Below are positions 48,241 to 60,700 of a stretch of 64,000 nt of DNA, piece by piece. Each line of letters opens with the position of its first letter. Within the stretch, counting starts at the first letter, position 1. This DNA comes from Arbacia lixula (Eukaryota > Echinodermata > Echinoidea > Arbacioida > Arbaciidae), in NCBI GenBank assembly GCA_963669155.1, contig OZ022587.1:17686980-17750979 (forward strand). Direction: 5' to 3'. The position numbers and the translations under genes were made by a program. The notes beneath the pieces were generated by a model, which worked only from the letters and a program-made list of their open reading frames with translations, searched no databases and was not told the origin of the DNA.

Positions 48241-48492
48241 CAAACGCATACCAGTAATCTATACTCCGAAGGACTGTGGACGTTTTGATTAGAAATCACT
48301 GCAGTATTAACAAAGTTTGAACCCGAGCCGGACGCATGCATGGACGGATGGTCTTAGTGGTGATAAAGTGTTGATTACGGAGGTAAACGGTGTCATCTGA
48401 TTAACGCTTCTCCTTTCGCAAGATCTTGACACTTTAAGAAGTGTTAATGAAGATGATCTGAGGATTTAGTTCCGGATTGCTGAATCGTTATT

Positions 48493-48706
48493 ATGGAACT
48501 TGAGAATATCGATCCGCCGCGCCTGGAGGAGGAGGAGGAGGACGAACCAGGCGGGCAGGCGGAGTTCTTCCAGGCCGCTGAGACCGGGGATGTAACGACG
48601 CTGAAGGCGCTGATTGATCAGCGGAACGAGCTTGGGATCGATCTGAATGGGAAGAACGAGCAGGGTTATAGCGCCTTACAGCTGGCTGTCTTGGAAGGTT
48701 ACATCG
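48493..48706 (+). CDS. Gene B exon 1
   Basis: 214 nt, 71 codons plus one base. The ATG context is TTATTATGG with G at +4. The donor GTAGGT sits at the same codon position as in gene A. A run of five Glu near the start is absent from gene A. Confidence 0.9.
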
Positions 48707-51700
48707 GTAGGTTAGAAATAAACCTCACATCTTATCTAACCCTTTTTGTGCCAAATCAACTATTCTCCTTCTTTCCTATAAGTTCAGGCCACCGTTAGGC
48801 GTATTTTCGAACGGTTGAGCTATTATCAATATATGGATATTGTTATTATATCTTTCTCCTTTGGTGTGCGAAACAAACTTATTCATAATGTTATTATCTG
48901 AGGGGTAATAGTGACATACGTATATAAATATATGAGCCCTGTTGCATAAAAATTAGCATTAATGGTAACTTTGCTATCAATAACTACTTCTATGGAAAAC
49001 TAGAATTTGATTGGCTGTCCAGCGATGTTACCGTAGTAGTTACCATTGATGGCAGAGTTACTATTAATGGTAAGTTTTATGCAACGGGGCCATGGTGCGT
49101 AAAGAAATACAAATATTCACTCTATTTCTTTCATGATTCTCAGCGCGCGTATTTTATCAATGAATATTAATGACACAAGGTTAAAGTGCCCCTCACGAAT
49201 GTCATGGGGTTAACTTAAAAGGTGATGTAGTGCCCCATGGAGACAAAATGAGATAATGTCCAACTACACCACCTTTCTTCTTCTCTATAAGTTCAGGCAG
49301 CCGTCAGGTGATGAGGGTGTGATGTGGGTATGTACAGTACTCAACATTAAAAGAACTACAGGTGGATACTGGGTGCAGCTAAAACACATCCGGTACCTAG
49401 CAGAACTGTATCTTCTGTACCTCTTGCGTGAAGCCTGCCAAGGAGGTACAAATGATGGCGGCCTGGGGAAGAGACCTATAAAAGCTAACCCCATGACAAT
49501 GGACCAAGACTTGACCATGCCAACTTCAATGGGACTCAAAATAAGCTGGTTGAAAGGTACATCCGTGAAGGGCACTTAAACCTTGTGCGATCAATATTCA
49601 TTGATCAAATGAGCGCGCTGAAATCATGAACCACAAGTAGAACTTGATGTGTGACAACGTCAAACTTGACAGTGACGTAGGATTCACATACAGCATGGCA
49701 AAATTGCCATTTTGTTTGCCTCTTATAGGATCGCTTTCCTTTCCCAATTCAAATCATCCATATACACGCTTAATGACTGACACATAAAACAACGGGTATA
49801 AGGTCCACCCTACTCTGACAAAAGGAAGCAACTAACAACAGAGACTTTTCTTGTACATGAGTAAAATGTGTCTGTCACTTGCATTGGCATCAGTGCAACA
49901 CCACATCTTGTCAAGTTAAATATCTCGCAGCAAGATTAACATTTCTTGTCCAGATTTTGCCTGTATGTAAGGAATGCTGGGTACAATCTAAGAATAGCGA
50001 TAACCCAGATTTGAGTGATTTGTCACTTGCTTCCTTTTGTCACAGTAGGGCTGCAGTGGAGATCGGTTCGCGGGAATTCCCTTCTGAGGATAATGCTCGC
50101 CGCTTTAGGTTCTTCCTTTCCGCGCTCATCCCAAAGCACGTGAAGTTCAAAGAACTAAGGGATGTTTCAAGCGATAAGGCAGTGCAGCCCCATCTGTCGT
50201 TCGCTACTGTGTCTTTTTGAAAATTGATAAGTTTTCTGCCCAGCATTTCACTCCCCAGGTATCAGGATTCTTAGGTTAAAGGTGTGCAAATTTTTGTTGA
50301 ATTGAATATACATGTTTATTTTACAACTTGTGTAGCCTATTGAGAGCAAGTTGTTTTGCTGTTTGGAGTATACCGTTTTTTTCAACCCCGTTTCATACCC
50401 CCAAATCTGTTGAAGCCAATTGTTCTCCTATCGTTATGTCTTGGCATTTTCTTCTTTCCAATTCTAGCCCTAAGCCCTCACTTGAATAGTGGTAGCATAC
50501 CATCGATTCCCTTCCCTTTCTTGATACTGGAAGCGATAATCGCTGTAGCAGCTTTCACTTATAGCTAGACTGGAATTGTTGGTGTAATGATGTCAGTGGC
50601 TGATGATATGAATATAATATGTTATATTCCACATACTAAGAATGTTGCTATATGATTGGTCAAGAGTTGATCACGTGATGAGGCGTACTTTTTCCTATCA
50701 GATCACCTGAGAATAAAAGTTCGTTACACTCTAGGTGATAGTACTTTTTTAGTTTCGCTGATCTCTTCACTCCTCACAGCCCTAATGCGTGATTAATATT
50801 TTGAGTACGCGCGAAATAAAAGTGCGTTACACTCGGACTATCAGCTCCCACTAACGCGTCCAAACGCGCGTCATAATGCGCGTCCTAATTAACGCGCATC
50901 CTAACGCGTGTTCCCCATGGCAGCGGCTCGGGGTTAGGTAGAGAAGTAAACATTACTTTTGTACGTCAAATTGTCATTTTTGGTATAGATAGTTGGTTTC
51001 AGATGTGGAATATAAATCAAATAATAAACTTTTTGTTTCAGGCAATGAGACGAACTATCACTTCCTCGGCGATCTGAATGTATACGCTATCTTTCCTCAG
51101 CTGCGCTTCGGAAAGATAGCTACATCCAGATCGCCTCGGAAGTGATAGTTCATCCCATCACCTTCACCAACGTTGATTATTTGTTTAATATTCTGGTGTA
51201 CTTGTTAACAAACAATACTAGACCTCGTGGTCTCACGACCCACCTCTCTCTTTAGCTGTTGTTGTCATGTTGATATCTTTTTTTCAATCATATTAGTGAA
51301 TTCCTGCTCGTTAAATCTCTTCTTTACTTCGGTAATTGTATGTTTTGACACAAAGAGCATATTGTCCTATTTTTAGAAGTTTGAAGTATTCTCAGAAACG
51401 TGACAATAAAGATCATCATTCCCCAGAGACTCTGTCACTGGGCTAGTCTCGTTCCAGGCGCTGGTGGGGTATTGCGCTGACGGGGGAAATCATATTAAAG
51501 GGCCCCTGTCATCAAAGTGTATCTTGATTTAATTTGATGTAACTGAATATGTATAAAACAAAATCAGTAACTGTTCAATGGAATTATGTGTCCTATGCTT
51601 TAAAATGATTTTTATTCATTTTTTTCTCAGCACTGATAAGCCCCTCCAACTCAAGAATCCCCTTGTGACATCATCAAAGGTAGAAATTAACAGGATAGTA

Positions 51701-54700
51701 GTCAGAATTTATGCACAAACTAAACATTGCAATGACTACCTGCAAGTGTTTATTTTTTTCTTGGCATAGCTTGCACATTTCTGACAAAAGAAAACATTTA
51801 TTCTCACATGAAAGGTTGTTAGGTGGTATTGTGTGAAGACATGTGATGTTCTTGTAGGCAGGTGGATGTAGTCATTGCAATGTTTAGTTTGTGCATATAT
51901 TCTGTCTATTATTCTACTAATTTCTACCTGTGATGATGTCACAAGGGGAATCTTGAGTTCGAGGATATTTTGTAGGCGGAGCTCATTAGCGCTGAGAAAA
52001 ATATTGAAAAAAATATTTTAAAATATAGGACACATATTTCCATTGAAGGGTTAGTGATTTCGTTATATACATATCACGTTGCATCAAATTAAGTCAACAT
52101 ACATTTTGATGACAGGGGCTCTTTAAGCCCCGAGGCCGTGATCAAAGTTTACCAAATACCCAGTCTAGTCGTCCTCGATGCGCAACGTACCAATTGAATA
52201 CTGCTGGGGCAGATCGTTTGTGGAGGACGGAAAGAATGATGAATTTAGAGGGGCACAGGCTTTATGATACTAGACAAAAAAACACACACAATTAAATGGG
52301 AGGTAAGTTCCCATGTATACAGAGATTTGCTCATCAAGCCTTAGTCGACTTTCAGGCGGTGGGACATTTCGTAAGCAAGCTATAAGCTGCAGTAAACTGA
52401 TCATCCGAGATGCTTTTTTTCTCTCCGGTTCGCCCGCGCTCCGTGCACCTTAAATTTGCCCTACTCTGAAAAAAAGGATCAAGTGACAAATCACTCCAAT
52501 CTGGGTTATTGGTATTCTTAGATTGTACCCAGCATTTCCTACATACGGCCAAAATCTGGACAAGAAATATTCATCTTGCTGGGAGAGATTTAATCTATAT
52601 ATTATGATAGGGTTTTGCACTGATGGCAATGCAAGTGAAAGACACACTTTTCCCATCTACAAGAATTACAAGAAAAGTCTCTTTTGTAAGTTGCTTACTT
52701 TTGTCAGAGTAGGGCAGGAATAACTCTTAACGCTTACCCAGGAGTGAACTCATAAAAGAGGAAAATGAAAAACAACTTGCGTTGTGATTAGTAGGCAACC
52801 TAACGTATATTCAAGACTGTTTAAGTACATGGATATCCATCCCTTTGAACAAGGTTTGATACTGCCACTTAATATTCATGACAGCAGGTTCTCTCAACAA
52901 TAAGATGCATACTCGATTACGTCATATCCACCTGGATTTTATAATAGGTCACACATATTCCCGCACATGCATATATTTCAGTTTTCGCTGCTGAACTTTT
53001 GATTTTGTCACTAAGTGCTTGTTATGTACTTAATGACAACAAGCGAAGTTTGATCCTTTTTGAAATGAAAATACTAACTTGGAAAAGGAAAATATCTGAA
53101 AGTAATGTTTCGTGCCATTTTTTAATGGAATATGATGTGGAACATTGTGAAATTGAGACTTTTGTACTGCAACTTGATATCACGTTTAGAACCTCTTTGT
53201 CATGTTGTAACAATATTCCTCAATTGAATCTTTATAGATGCATCGTAGATATTACATCTCACAACCGCGCAAGTATATGGCGTGAGTATATTTCCCCAAA
53301 TTCTTCTGCGCGTCCGATTTTGTTCATACGTCAAATCCAGGCTAAAATCATTCAAAGAATCGGCGGATTCGAACATGGGAGATCAAAGAGATAATCTTTG
53401 TAAAGTCTTCTTTTGTGACTAGATGGAGAGTACAATTAATCTGCAATAATTAAATGGCTGCTGGCACTCCATGTGCTTAAACATCCTTGGTATATCACAT
53501 TAACCATTCCATTACCATGGGCATGATGGGCTATCAGTGTATACGAATCAAATGATCGACCTCCGTATGGCTTGTTAATGAAAAGATTAACCCTTTGTAT
53601 GTCAGATAAACAGCAGCTCTGTGGGCATTGTGTGTATTCATTGTGGGGAAAAAGTCACACGTGGCATTCAAAGAGCTAAAGCCAAGGGCATATACTGTAC
53701 TGGGAAGGCAAAAAGCCTTCAAAATGTAATTGTTAGCAATCTTCTTGCCAATGGTCTTAAATTCATGTATTGTCTATTTTAGAAGCTTGCTGAAACTTAT
53801 TTGCCCTGAAATGATCTACACATGGAGCAATGAGTGATTAAACCACAAATCCTCAAAATGTTCGGCCCGAACATTTTGAGGATTTAATCATTAATCATTA
53901 ATTACTCCATATATGGATCATTTGAGGGCAAATAACTTTCAGCAAGCTTCTAAAATAGACAATACATGAATTTAAGACCATTGGCAAAAAGATTGCTAAC
54001 TATTACATTTTGAAGGCTATTTGCATTCCCAGTACAGTATATGCCCTCCTCTTCCAACATGCCATTTTGTTAAAAAGTGAACATTCACACATACAAGAGC
54101 ACATGAAAAAAAAAACGATGATAAGATTTGAAAGACGAATTCTTATTGGTCAGTCTTTAGAACAAAGAGCGCATGCAACAATCATGTTGATTCGTCATTG
54201 CCATTTTGCTATTGATCACAGACCTTTACCAAATGCTCAAATAGCACACAGAGGGGTCACAATAAAAGAACCAAGCGAGAATTTTTTTTTCAAATGAACT
54301 TTGTTCAATTTCTCAAAGCAAACATACAAATTGTAAAATAAAAAACAAATCAATTCGTGCATACAAAAACATGTATAAATAGCATAATGGAATAAGCACT
54401 TATAATCGAATCATATACATGAATAGAGGGGGAACAATTAAAGCAGTTGTACAATTAAAAAGAACACTCAAACAAATATAAAACAAGAAAAACAAAACAA
54501 AACAGACAGATACCAGACGAAACTCGGCCGCCAAGGACCGCCGACCGCCGACAAATAACGATGCCCAACAAGCGAGAAACTTAAAAAGGATTACATATTG
54601 AAATCAAGCACCGCAGAGCAAAGATTGATAGGTACGCGGTGACAAATTTATTATTCTAGAACCAAGCTCTGGAACCCGTTTCATGATGTGTGCAGTCTAA

Positions 54701-57700
54701 GCATGGGACTAACAACTCATTGTTTGTCTATGCGATGTGTGGTAATTGGTTGTCATACAAGCCACAGGTAGTACGTTAAGGGTTGATGGTAATAACTCCA
54801 TGACATGATCTAGGCACGAGCCAAGGCAAATTACGCGTCTTGTATTTAAGATCATCTACTGAGTCGTTGTAACACTCTTATAGAGACTTTCTTATGTATA
54901 TGTGTTATGCGCTATATAAAAATGGTTAATGATGATTATTAGTAGTATTATTGTTATTATTATCATTATTATTATCATTATTATTATTACTATTATTTTC
55001 AGACGTTGACGATGGCGTCGTTCTCACGAAGACTCACAACTTTAAGTTAGCTTGAAAGAAGTCTCTAAAACTTTCATTCTTTTTTATCATGAAAAAAAAA
55101 CACCTTGAGAGATTTTCTGGATTTAGCGAAACCTTTGAATGGTGTGTGGTCCGTACTCGTAGTTGTCTGCAGTGAGAGTATGCAAAACATCGCATTTTTG
55201 ACCACTTACCATGCTTACATAACTCATATTGTTGAGTGACCTCCCCTTTCAGCTTTGTCAGCTAGCTGCATGGGTATATGAGGGAAGGCGGCCCCGCTGC
55301 ACTGACAAATCAAAACCTGCAACAATGTGTGATTGTCGACTTCTCTACGTTCGGTCTCAGCTAGTGTAATCACCATACTCATTGGTCTGCGTGACGTCTC
55401 TTGGAGACTACAATACAGCTCAAAGGAATTGTCATAGGGAAAGGGAAAGCGAAAGGGAAGAAAGGGAAGGAGCCGCAGTATTAAACCGTGGTATATTTTA
55501 TCCAGTTCAGCGTGAAACACAATGCTTTAGCCTAAAGAGCATCATGTTTCTTGCTGAACTGGACAAAATATACCGCGGTTTAAAACTGCGGCTCCTTCCC
55601 TTTCTTCCCTTTCCCTTTCCCTATGACAATTCCTTTGAGCTGTAGTCTATATAGCAGGCTTTCCAGACTGTTAGACATATCTTAATCACAAAACTATTTC
55701 TAAAAAGACATTTGACAAAAAAATAAAAGGACATATTTTCTTAAAGACATTTCCAAACCAAACTATTAAATGGAGGGGGCTGGCTGCGGTACACTTTTCA
55801 TTCCGATTATTTTCTCCAGCTCCCCAAAGGGTGGAAAGGACTGAGAAAATAGAATAATAGTATGATACAGTGGCTATTTTTTTTTTCAAACCAACTTAGC
55901 TTCAGGGTAAAATATCCTTTTAAACACGTTCGATATTTTTTCCAGTCTCCAGGGTCACAACTGAATCGCTGCTCAATAATGGGCGAATAATACACAGTCA
56001 CAACGCAAACACAATGCATTCAACGATGCAAGAGTTCATCATATGCAGTTATATGACTTAGAATAGTCGTCCGTTTGTCACTGAAAAAGATGTAGGAGAA
56101 CAAATTAAAAACTCCTAATCGTTTAATTAGATCTTTTAAACTTTCTACTGGATGAACAAATCACTACATGTTCTGCTCACTTGAACACAAATAATAAAAG
56201 TTAATCTTAAATAGAGGACAGCATATGTGAATGACCCAACAGAGGAACGGGGGGGGGGGGGGGGGGGGGGCGGTGGGGGGGGGGGATGGGGAAGAGAATT
56301 GAACAGTGTAATCAAATACAAAAGAGGAACGCGTGAGTAACCAATTTGATTGAACACTCTCTCTGGGGATGATCCTAAGCCGTCACACCCATTTCTCGCT
56401 CCCATCAATTGGTAATTACATCAATTACCAGCCAAATGGCAGGCCCCGGAAAATACGCTTATTTTATTTTCAGCGAGGTAGTCGTGACCTTCACTTGACC
56501 TCTCCTTTTCAAACTGCGATATCTTCATGAATATACCATATTTTCGTACGCTTTCTTTTGTAACTGTATGTTGGAAGTCGAAATTTAACAAGTGTGAAAA
56601 AACATTCAATTAAAACAGGCAGAAAAATATTGCAAATTCGAGATAAATACGTGGTTCTAATGAAAATTACAAAAAATGAAAATAAACTCTATATTTCAAT
56701 GTCAATCGCTTTTGAGCCCCTAACATTTAGAGGTCATCTGAAACGGAATTTGTAGTACTTTATGGAGATATAATTGTTTTTCAACCTCCCCCCATAGAAG
56801 GGTCAGGATCCAGCAAAACATCAACAATTTTCAAATCCAAAATGAGCGAGATAATAACGAAATTCCACCGGCGATCCAAGGGTCGCGGACTCTGATTGGC
56901 TGGTTAGGATCGCTCACAACTTCGTCATGTCTCATGCAGTTTGAATTTGTACATATAAATAAATTGCTCTTTTTCTGTTTTGGTTTTTTTTTTATTAAAT
57001 GCACAGGTAAAAGATCACATATCTTTTTGAGAAAATGCACATTTTCTCAAAATATTGTATACAATATATCGGAGAGCACCTCGCACATGACGTCACAAAA
57101 TCCAAACATTAAAAGCTCATAACTATTTTTCTGACGGATTTTCATCAAAACCTTCACTAATTTGTTTTTTCATGTGTCTCCTTCAATTGAAACCAAAATA
57201 ATTCCAGGATGAACTATCCCTTTAAAGTTAGACAATGATAAAGGAAAATTCTAAATTCAGAAATATCTAGATACGGGCTTGTTATAGTCTGATTTTTTTG
57301 TGTGTGAATATCTAATTTTCGAATTCCGAGGAAAACTCTTAGGGTTGCGCAAGTCATGGTTTTATCATAATGTTAATTTCCTCAATAGTCTTCTAGAGCT
57401 GCTCGCTTACTTCGCTCGCTCGCAAAAATGAATAATAGTACAGTATTTCAACCCGTCTTTAAGTGAAGTGACATATTCACAGTACAAAGTTGTACATTCC
57501 AATATAGGCCCCAAATCTAGAATCTTCTTTTTTCGAAGTAAACACTTCAAGAATCTCCCCTAGGTTGATATTGGTTCCTTCAAATAATTGTCAGCTTATA
57601 AGAGACAGGTCTTAAGACCGTAACTGTCGGCAAATGGTGTGCGCAACCAAGAATTCTATTTTGAGGGTTATTCATCGCTTAGGATAAGCAGGGAGGCAGG

Positions 57701-60700
57701 AGTGGAAAATTCTGGGATAAGCTGTGTAAAGTAGAACTTTAACACTATAAACCATTGTCGTGGTTGACAATCAGAGAGCTGAGCGTGAGTGAGTATGCTG
57801 ATCCAAGCGTATCATCAAGTGGATCTGTAATTTGAATTGTAAAAGGGAATAAAAAATCTGCATTCGCTATAAATATGTGAATCAAAGGAAAGACGAACGC
57901 TCGTCAACATGGTCAAGCGTTGAAAAGATTTCAACTATCAAACCGACGCTTTGCTTTGTGTTCCAAACAGTCGCATAACTAGCCCAACCGTGGAGGACCC
58001 CCCCCCCCCCACACACACACACACATTGTTTTTGGTTGTGAATTCATTCATATAAAATAATATGTAATTTTTATTTACAAAGATGCACTTTTTCTAACAA
58101 AATACAAACCATTCTATTACAATGCAAAACGCAATTCTAATAAACATTCATACATATGCAATAATAAAACAACCAAAATGTTAACCTACATATTTATGCA
58201 ATGAATGAAATAAAATTAAGCCCCATTAAATAAACCCACCCCCACACTCTTCACCCCTCCCCGGACCCCCCCCCCCCCCCCCCCGCACACACACACCCAT
58301 TCAGGCACATTCCAAGGATGTACCCCATCGCGCACCATTCATTGGTAACTTACTCACATTCCAAAGGAGATAAAGAATATTTTTAAATCAAACTTTTCTG
58401 TAGTACATCACAAAAAATGGAAAAGGAATTCTAAAGGAAAGTGTAGAGATAATCAAATGGTGGACAAATAACAGGAAGAAACAACAACACCAAAACGCTA
58501 TAATACTCTTTAATCCAACTTTACAAGTTCCTTTTTTTCAAGATGGCTCCCTAACTTGCCCATTTTAGTGAAAGGGCTTTCTGGGGTAATTTCAATTGAA
58601 AAAAAGTAGTAGTAGTAGTAGCAGTAGATTGCAGTAGATTGCATGTTCAAGTCCCGTCTGGTTCCAAGATTTTTGTCTGACTTGTTTTTCGTTCATTTAC
58701 AGGATGGAGCACGCTATCCTTACTACTGGGTGTATGGCTAAAATTTCTTTGTAAATTGCCCATTTTAGTTGCTATTTTTTTCTTCCTCCCTATAATCCAA
58801 GATAATTCTAAGAATTTTCTCAGTTGATGGCACCACTTCTTCTGTTCTAGCTTAATAAATACAAAAATCGTAACAATAATCAAAGTATTACACATTTTCT
58901 TTCTCTTTGAGCAACCCGACACTCACAAAAATATATCTCCCCACTTCCTATTCCTTATTTCTACTAAATCAAAGCGTCGAATTACCAGTTTCCATAAGAG
59001 TGTGACCTTTTCTCAGTTCAATAATACGTGTGAATAGGTCTTAGTACCCTGATGAGAGAAGGAACATTTGAAAATGTGAATAGCTGTTCTTTTGTATAAA
59101 CAACACCATGCAATAACTTAAATTGGAATTCTTTATGTTTCCTAATTAAAGTTGTACTCCTTGGCCTTAAAAAAAAACAATCTCTCATTTCGTTATCTGT
59201 TAAATCAAAGTAAGTTATACCATCCTTTATGTGCAACCTATAAGAACTTTGTAAGTCTCTAACAGAATGATCGTAAATATTTCTTGAGGCAAGAGTAGAA
59301 AAAAAATCTCTTTTGACCCCCAAAATTCAAAACAATATTGAATGTTGCAGTATCAATGTCTAAAAATTGAATTGACTCAATATCCCCCTTCCACCTCTTG
59401 GTATTATCTTACATATATCAATAATAGTAAGGACACTATCACTTTTAATACCAAGATTTTTTCAAATATTCACCCGTCCTCAATTGTCCCCTGTGTAGTA
59501 TGGTTTATCTGATATATTCCTTTTCAAACAAACAACTATCAAAAATCATTTTGATACATACACATACATACACACACATACACACACATATATACATACA
59601 TACACACATACATACACATACATACACACACATATACACAAACACACGTACACACACATATATATACACACATACACACACGTACACACATACATACACA
59701 TACATACACACACATATACACAAACACACGTACACACACATATACACATACATACACACATACACACACGTACACACATACACACACATATATACACACA
59801 CATACACACACATATACACAAACACACGTACACACACATATATATACACACATACACACACGTACACACATATACACAAACACATACATACACATACACA
59901 TACATACACACACATATACACAAACACACGTACACACACACATACACACACATATATACATACATACACACATACATACACATACATACACACACATATA
60001 CACAAACACACGTACACACACATATATATACACACATACACACACGTACACACATACATACACACATATATATACATACACACACATAAACACACACGCA
60101 CACACATACACACATATATACGTACATACACATACATACTCACACATATATATACATACATACACACATACACGCACATACATACACATACATACACACA
60201 CATATACACACACGTACACACACATACACACATATATACGTACATACACATACATACACACACATATATATACATACATACACACATACACGCACATACA
60301 TACACATACATACACACACATATACACACACGTACACACACATTCACACACACACATACACCCATTTATACACATACACACATACACACACACATACACA
60401 CACTTACACACACACACACACGCATCCTTCGAAGCGAAGCTTATTACCCGCACTATCATAGGCTGATTCCAAGGATGTTGAGCATTTCTATTCGAAACTG
60501 AAAAGTAAAGTGGAAGCAACTTTACCATTCTCCTCATTTCTCAGTACCGGAGGAGAACTCGATATTGGTTAATCTCCCTGCAGTCATACCACTTTGTTTA
60601 AAAGTTTAGGTTAAACATTCCCAACAGCCTGGAAGAAAGGCTACACTACCATGCCTGGTAACACAGACTACGCCCTTATCCCATCTTGGTTTCCTCCATG

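Noticed and set aside
49256..49579. 107-aa frame with overlapping 96-aa antisense frame
   Set aside because: No motif recognised; it lies in gene B intron 1 and does not match any TRPC segment.
53022..53394. 131-aa + frame and overlapping minus frame
   Set aside because: No recognisable family, AT-driven composition, open on both strands and no splice context; kept out as chance.
59500..60537. 333-aa (+) and 332-aa (-) open frames
   Set aside because: They are translations of the CA/TA satellite (His/Thr/Tyr or Cys/Val/Met) and are open on both strands at once.
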